64,000 nucleotides of DNA from Methylotenera sp. (lineage in GTDB: Bacteria > Pseudomonadota > Gammaproteobacteria > Burkholderiales > Methylophilaceae), in the NCBI RefSeq assembly GCF_030653755.1, contig NZ_JAURYU010000049.1, positions 1-64,000 on the forward strand. The letters run 5' to 3'. Each line of letters opens with the position of its first letter. Positions within the stretch are counted from its first letter, which is position 1. The notes beneath the pieces are model-generated. The model did no database searches. It was not told where the DNA came from and saw only the letters and a list, made by a program, of their open reading frames with translations. Shown one piece after another: positions 62,105-64,000 of this stretch. The translations under genes were made by a program, and so were the position numbers.

Positions 62105-62791
62105 ATGGCAAGATTGTTTGAACCGTTACAAAAGCCAATCTTATCGGCTTCAGCAGCAACCAATCCGCTTGCCACCAGTGTGATGTGGACATTAGGACTA
62201 TGCCTAATGCTGTGTTCAATCCAATATGCACAAGCCGAGAGTTCAGGCCGCATATTAAAATGGAAAGATGAAAAAGGAGTCACTCATTATGGTGACTCCA
62301 TCCCCACCCAATACATCAACCGTGAAAGCTCTCTAATTAACCGTCAGGGCATCACCGTTAAACACAATAAGCCAGCCGCAACTCAAGACAATACAGTTGA
62401 GCTTGCAAAAATAGAATACGCCAAATCTGAACAAGCTAAAAAAGATAAAGCATTACTTGGGGCATTTACTAACGTCAACGAAATTGACCTAGCACTGGAG
62501 CGTAATATTCAGCTAGATAAAATTGCACTAGAGAATTTACAGCAAGAAAAAGCTAATCATCAAAAAAATCTTATTGCAAAAGAGACAATGGCGGCCAGCT
62601 TTGAAAAAAGAAAGAAAGTGACGCCTAAAGAGCTGAAAGCTGATATTGCAAACGAGCAAGAGCAGATTGCTAGCTTAGATGAAAAAATAGCAGCACGAAA
62701 TACAGCGATTAGCGCCACTCGAAAACGTTTTGATGAAGATAAAAAACGCTACCTCTTACTTAAGAGTCAGCCTGGTAAAGAAACGCCATAA
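62105..62791 (+). CDS. DUF4124-type protein with coiled-coil tail
   Basis: ILKWKDEKGVTHYGDSIPTQYINRESSLINRQG then charged coiled-coil. Confidence 0.82.
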   Translation: MARLFEPLQKPILSASAATNPLATSVMWTLGLCLMLCSIQYAQAESSGRILKWKDEKGVTHYGDSIPTQYINRESSLINRQGITVKHNKPAATQDNTVELAKIEYAKSEQAKKDKALLGAFTNVNEIDLALERNIQLDKIALENLQQEKANHQKNLIAKETMAASFEKRKKVTPKELKADIANEQEQIASLDEKIAARNTAISATRKRFDEDKKRYLLLKSQPGKETP

Positions 62792-62863
62792 ATTACGAAG
62801 TAAACTTTCGTTTAATAATTGCTCACAATCAAACCCGTAAATCTAAATTACCAGCCTAAAATT

Positions 62864-62895
62864 AAAAAAGCCTTATGGGTCACCGCAAGGCTTTT
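62864..62895. terminator. Bidirectional terminator
   Basis: AAAAAAGCCTTatgggtcaccgcAAGGCTTTT. Confidence 0.75.
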
Positions 62896-62953
62896 ATCTT
62901 AAGACTCTCTATTTAATTACTTACAAAAACTAAACTGACATCAGTGTTAGGGT

Positions 62954-64000
62954 TTAAGCACCTAGCTTTTTCTTCAACACTTCATTCACTTGAGCAGGGT
63001 TGGCTTTACCTTTTGAGGCTTTCATGGCTTGGCCGACTAAAGCGTTAAAAGCTTTTTCTTTGCCTGCCTTAAACTCTTCTACCATTGCGGCATTGGCCGC
63101 CAACACTTCATCAATAATCGCTTCTATTGCACCAGTATCTGATACTTGTTTTAAGCCTTTTGCGTCAATAATGGCATCAACCTCACCTTCGCCATTCCAC
63201 ATCGCCTCAAACACTTGTTTGGCAGCATTGTTTGAAATAGTGTTGTCTGCAATACGTTTTAGCAGGCTTGCCAAACTCACTGAACTGACAGGTGACTCAG
63301 CTAGTGATTTTTCTTCAGCATTTAGTTTTGCGGAAATAGCACCCATTACCCAATTGGCGGCTGGTTTTGCTTCTGCACCCGCATCAACGGTTTCTACAAA
63401 ATACTGAGCTAGCTCACGGCTTGCTGTCAGGCTTGCGGCATCGTAGCTGGTTAAGCCAAATTGCGTTTCAAACCTTAACTTCATGGCCTCTGGCAATTCT
63501 GGCATTTGCGCTTGTACGCGGGTTTTATCTGCTTCTGTAATTTCTAATGGCAACAAATCAGGGTCAGGGAAGTAGCGATAGTCGTTCGCTTCTTCTTTAC
63601 TGCGCATGGCGCGTGTTTCGCCTGTGTCTGGGTTAAACAATACGGTTGCTTGCTGGATGGTTCCACCATCTTCCAGAGTTTCAATCTGCCAGCGAGTTTC
63701 GTACTCAATCGCCTGTTGCATAAACTTGAATGAGTTCAGGTTTTTAATTTCACGACGTGTGCCTAATTTTTCAGTACCTTTTGGTCGCACTGATACGTTA
63801 ACGTCACATCTAAAACTACCTTCTTGCATATTGCCATCGCAAATACCAATCCATTGTACTAACTCATGCAGTTTTTTTGCATAGGCGACTGCTTCAGCCG
63901 CTGAGCGCATGTCTGGTTCTGTCACAATCTCTAACAATGGCGTACCTGCACGGTTAAGATCAATACCACTCATACCTTCAACCGCACCATGCACAGATTT
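62954..64000 (-). CDS. gatB: Aspartyl/glutamyl-tRNA amidotransferase subunit B, partial (runs off right edge)
   Basis: [62 protein letters not shown]; YqeY-like C-terminus. Confidence 0.97.
   Translation of the reverse strand, partial: KSVHGAVEGMSGIDLNRAGTPLLEIVTEPDMRSAAEAVAYAKKLHELVQWIGICDGNMQEGSFRCDVNVSVRPKGTEKLGTRREIKNLNSFKFMQQAIEYETRWQIETLEDGGTIQQATVLFNPDTGETRAMRSKEEANDYRYFPDPDLLPLEITEADKTRVQAQMPELPEAMKLRFETQFGLTSYDAASLTASRELAQYFVETVDAGAEAKPAANWVMGAISAKLNAEEKSLAESPVSSVSLASLLKRIADNTISNNAAKQVFEAMWNGEGEVDAIIDAKGLKQVSDTGAIEAIIDEVLAANAAMVEEFKAGKEKAFNALVGQAMKASKGKANPAQVNEVLKKKLGA

Overview
This 64 kb window is AT-rich and almost fully coding. By gene content and order (lptF/lptG, pilS/pilR, pepA-holC, DUF3106/DUF3619/sigma, metX-metW, hemA-prfA-prmC, rpe-gph-trpE) it is a betaproteobacterial chromosome, possibly a Methylophilaceae-type methylotroph; the taxonomy is inference. 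Most genes are housekeeping. I saw no CRISPR array, rRNA, tRNA, intact prophage or transposase. Accessory material is concentrated at the left end: copper/metal-associated small ORFs, an RlpA-like lipoprotein followed directly by a degenerate integron attC-like site, then a gene-poor stretch with short repeats. The best second-look items are non-coding: (i) the attC-like relic at ~1836-1901; (ii) a 23-bp perfect inverted repeat between hemA and prfA enclosing a symmetric repeat-hairpin-repeat core; (iii) dyads in the eptA/methyltransferase intergenic region. Gene-level oddities are soxYZ without other sox genes next to ahpCF, a MASE1-PAS-GGDEF-EAL protein directly behind trpE where trpG might be expected, a BLUF photoreceptor between prmC and metX, a 15-bp in-frame tandem repeat in a BepA-like signal peptide, and a basic Lys/Ala tail on RsmB. 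I found no convincing complete undescribed system. The non-coding elements are the most plausible undescribed features and need genome-wide searches. All family calls come from reading the sequence and recalled motifs, not database searches.
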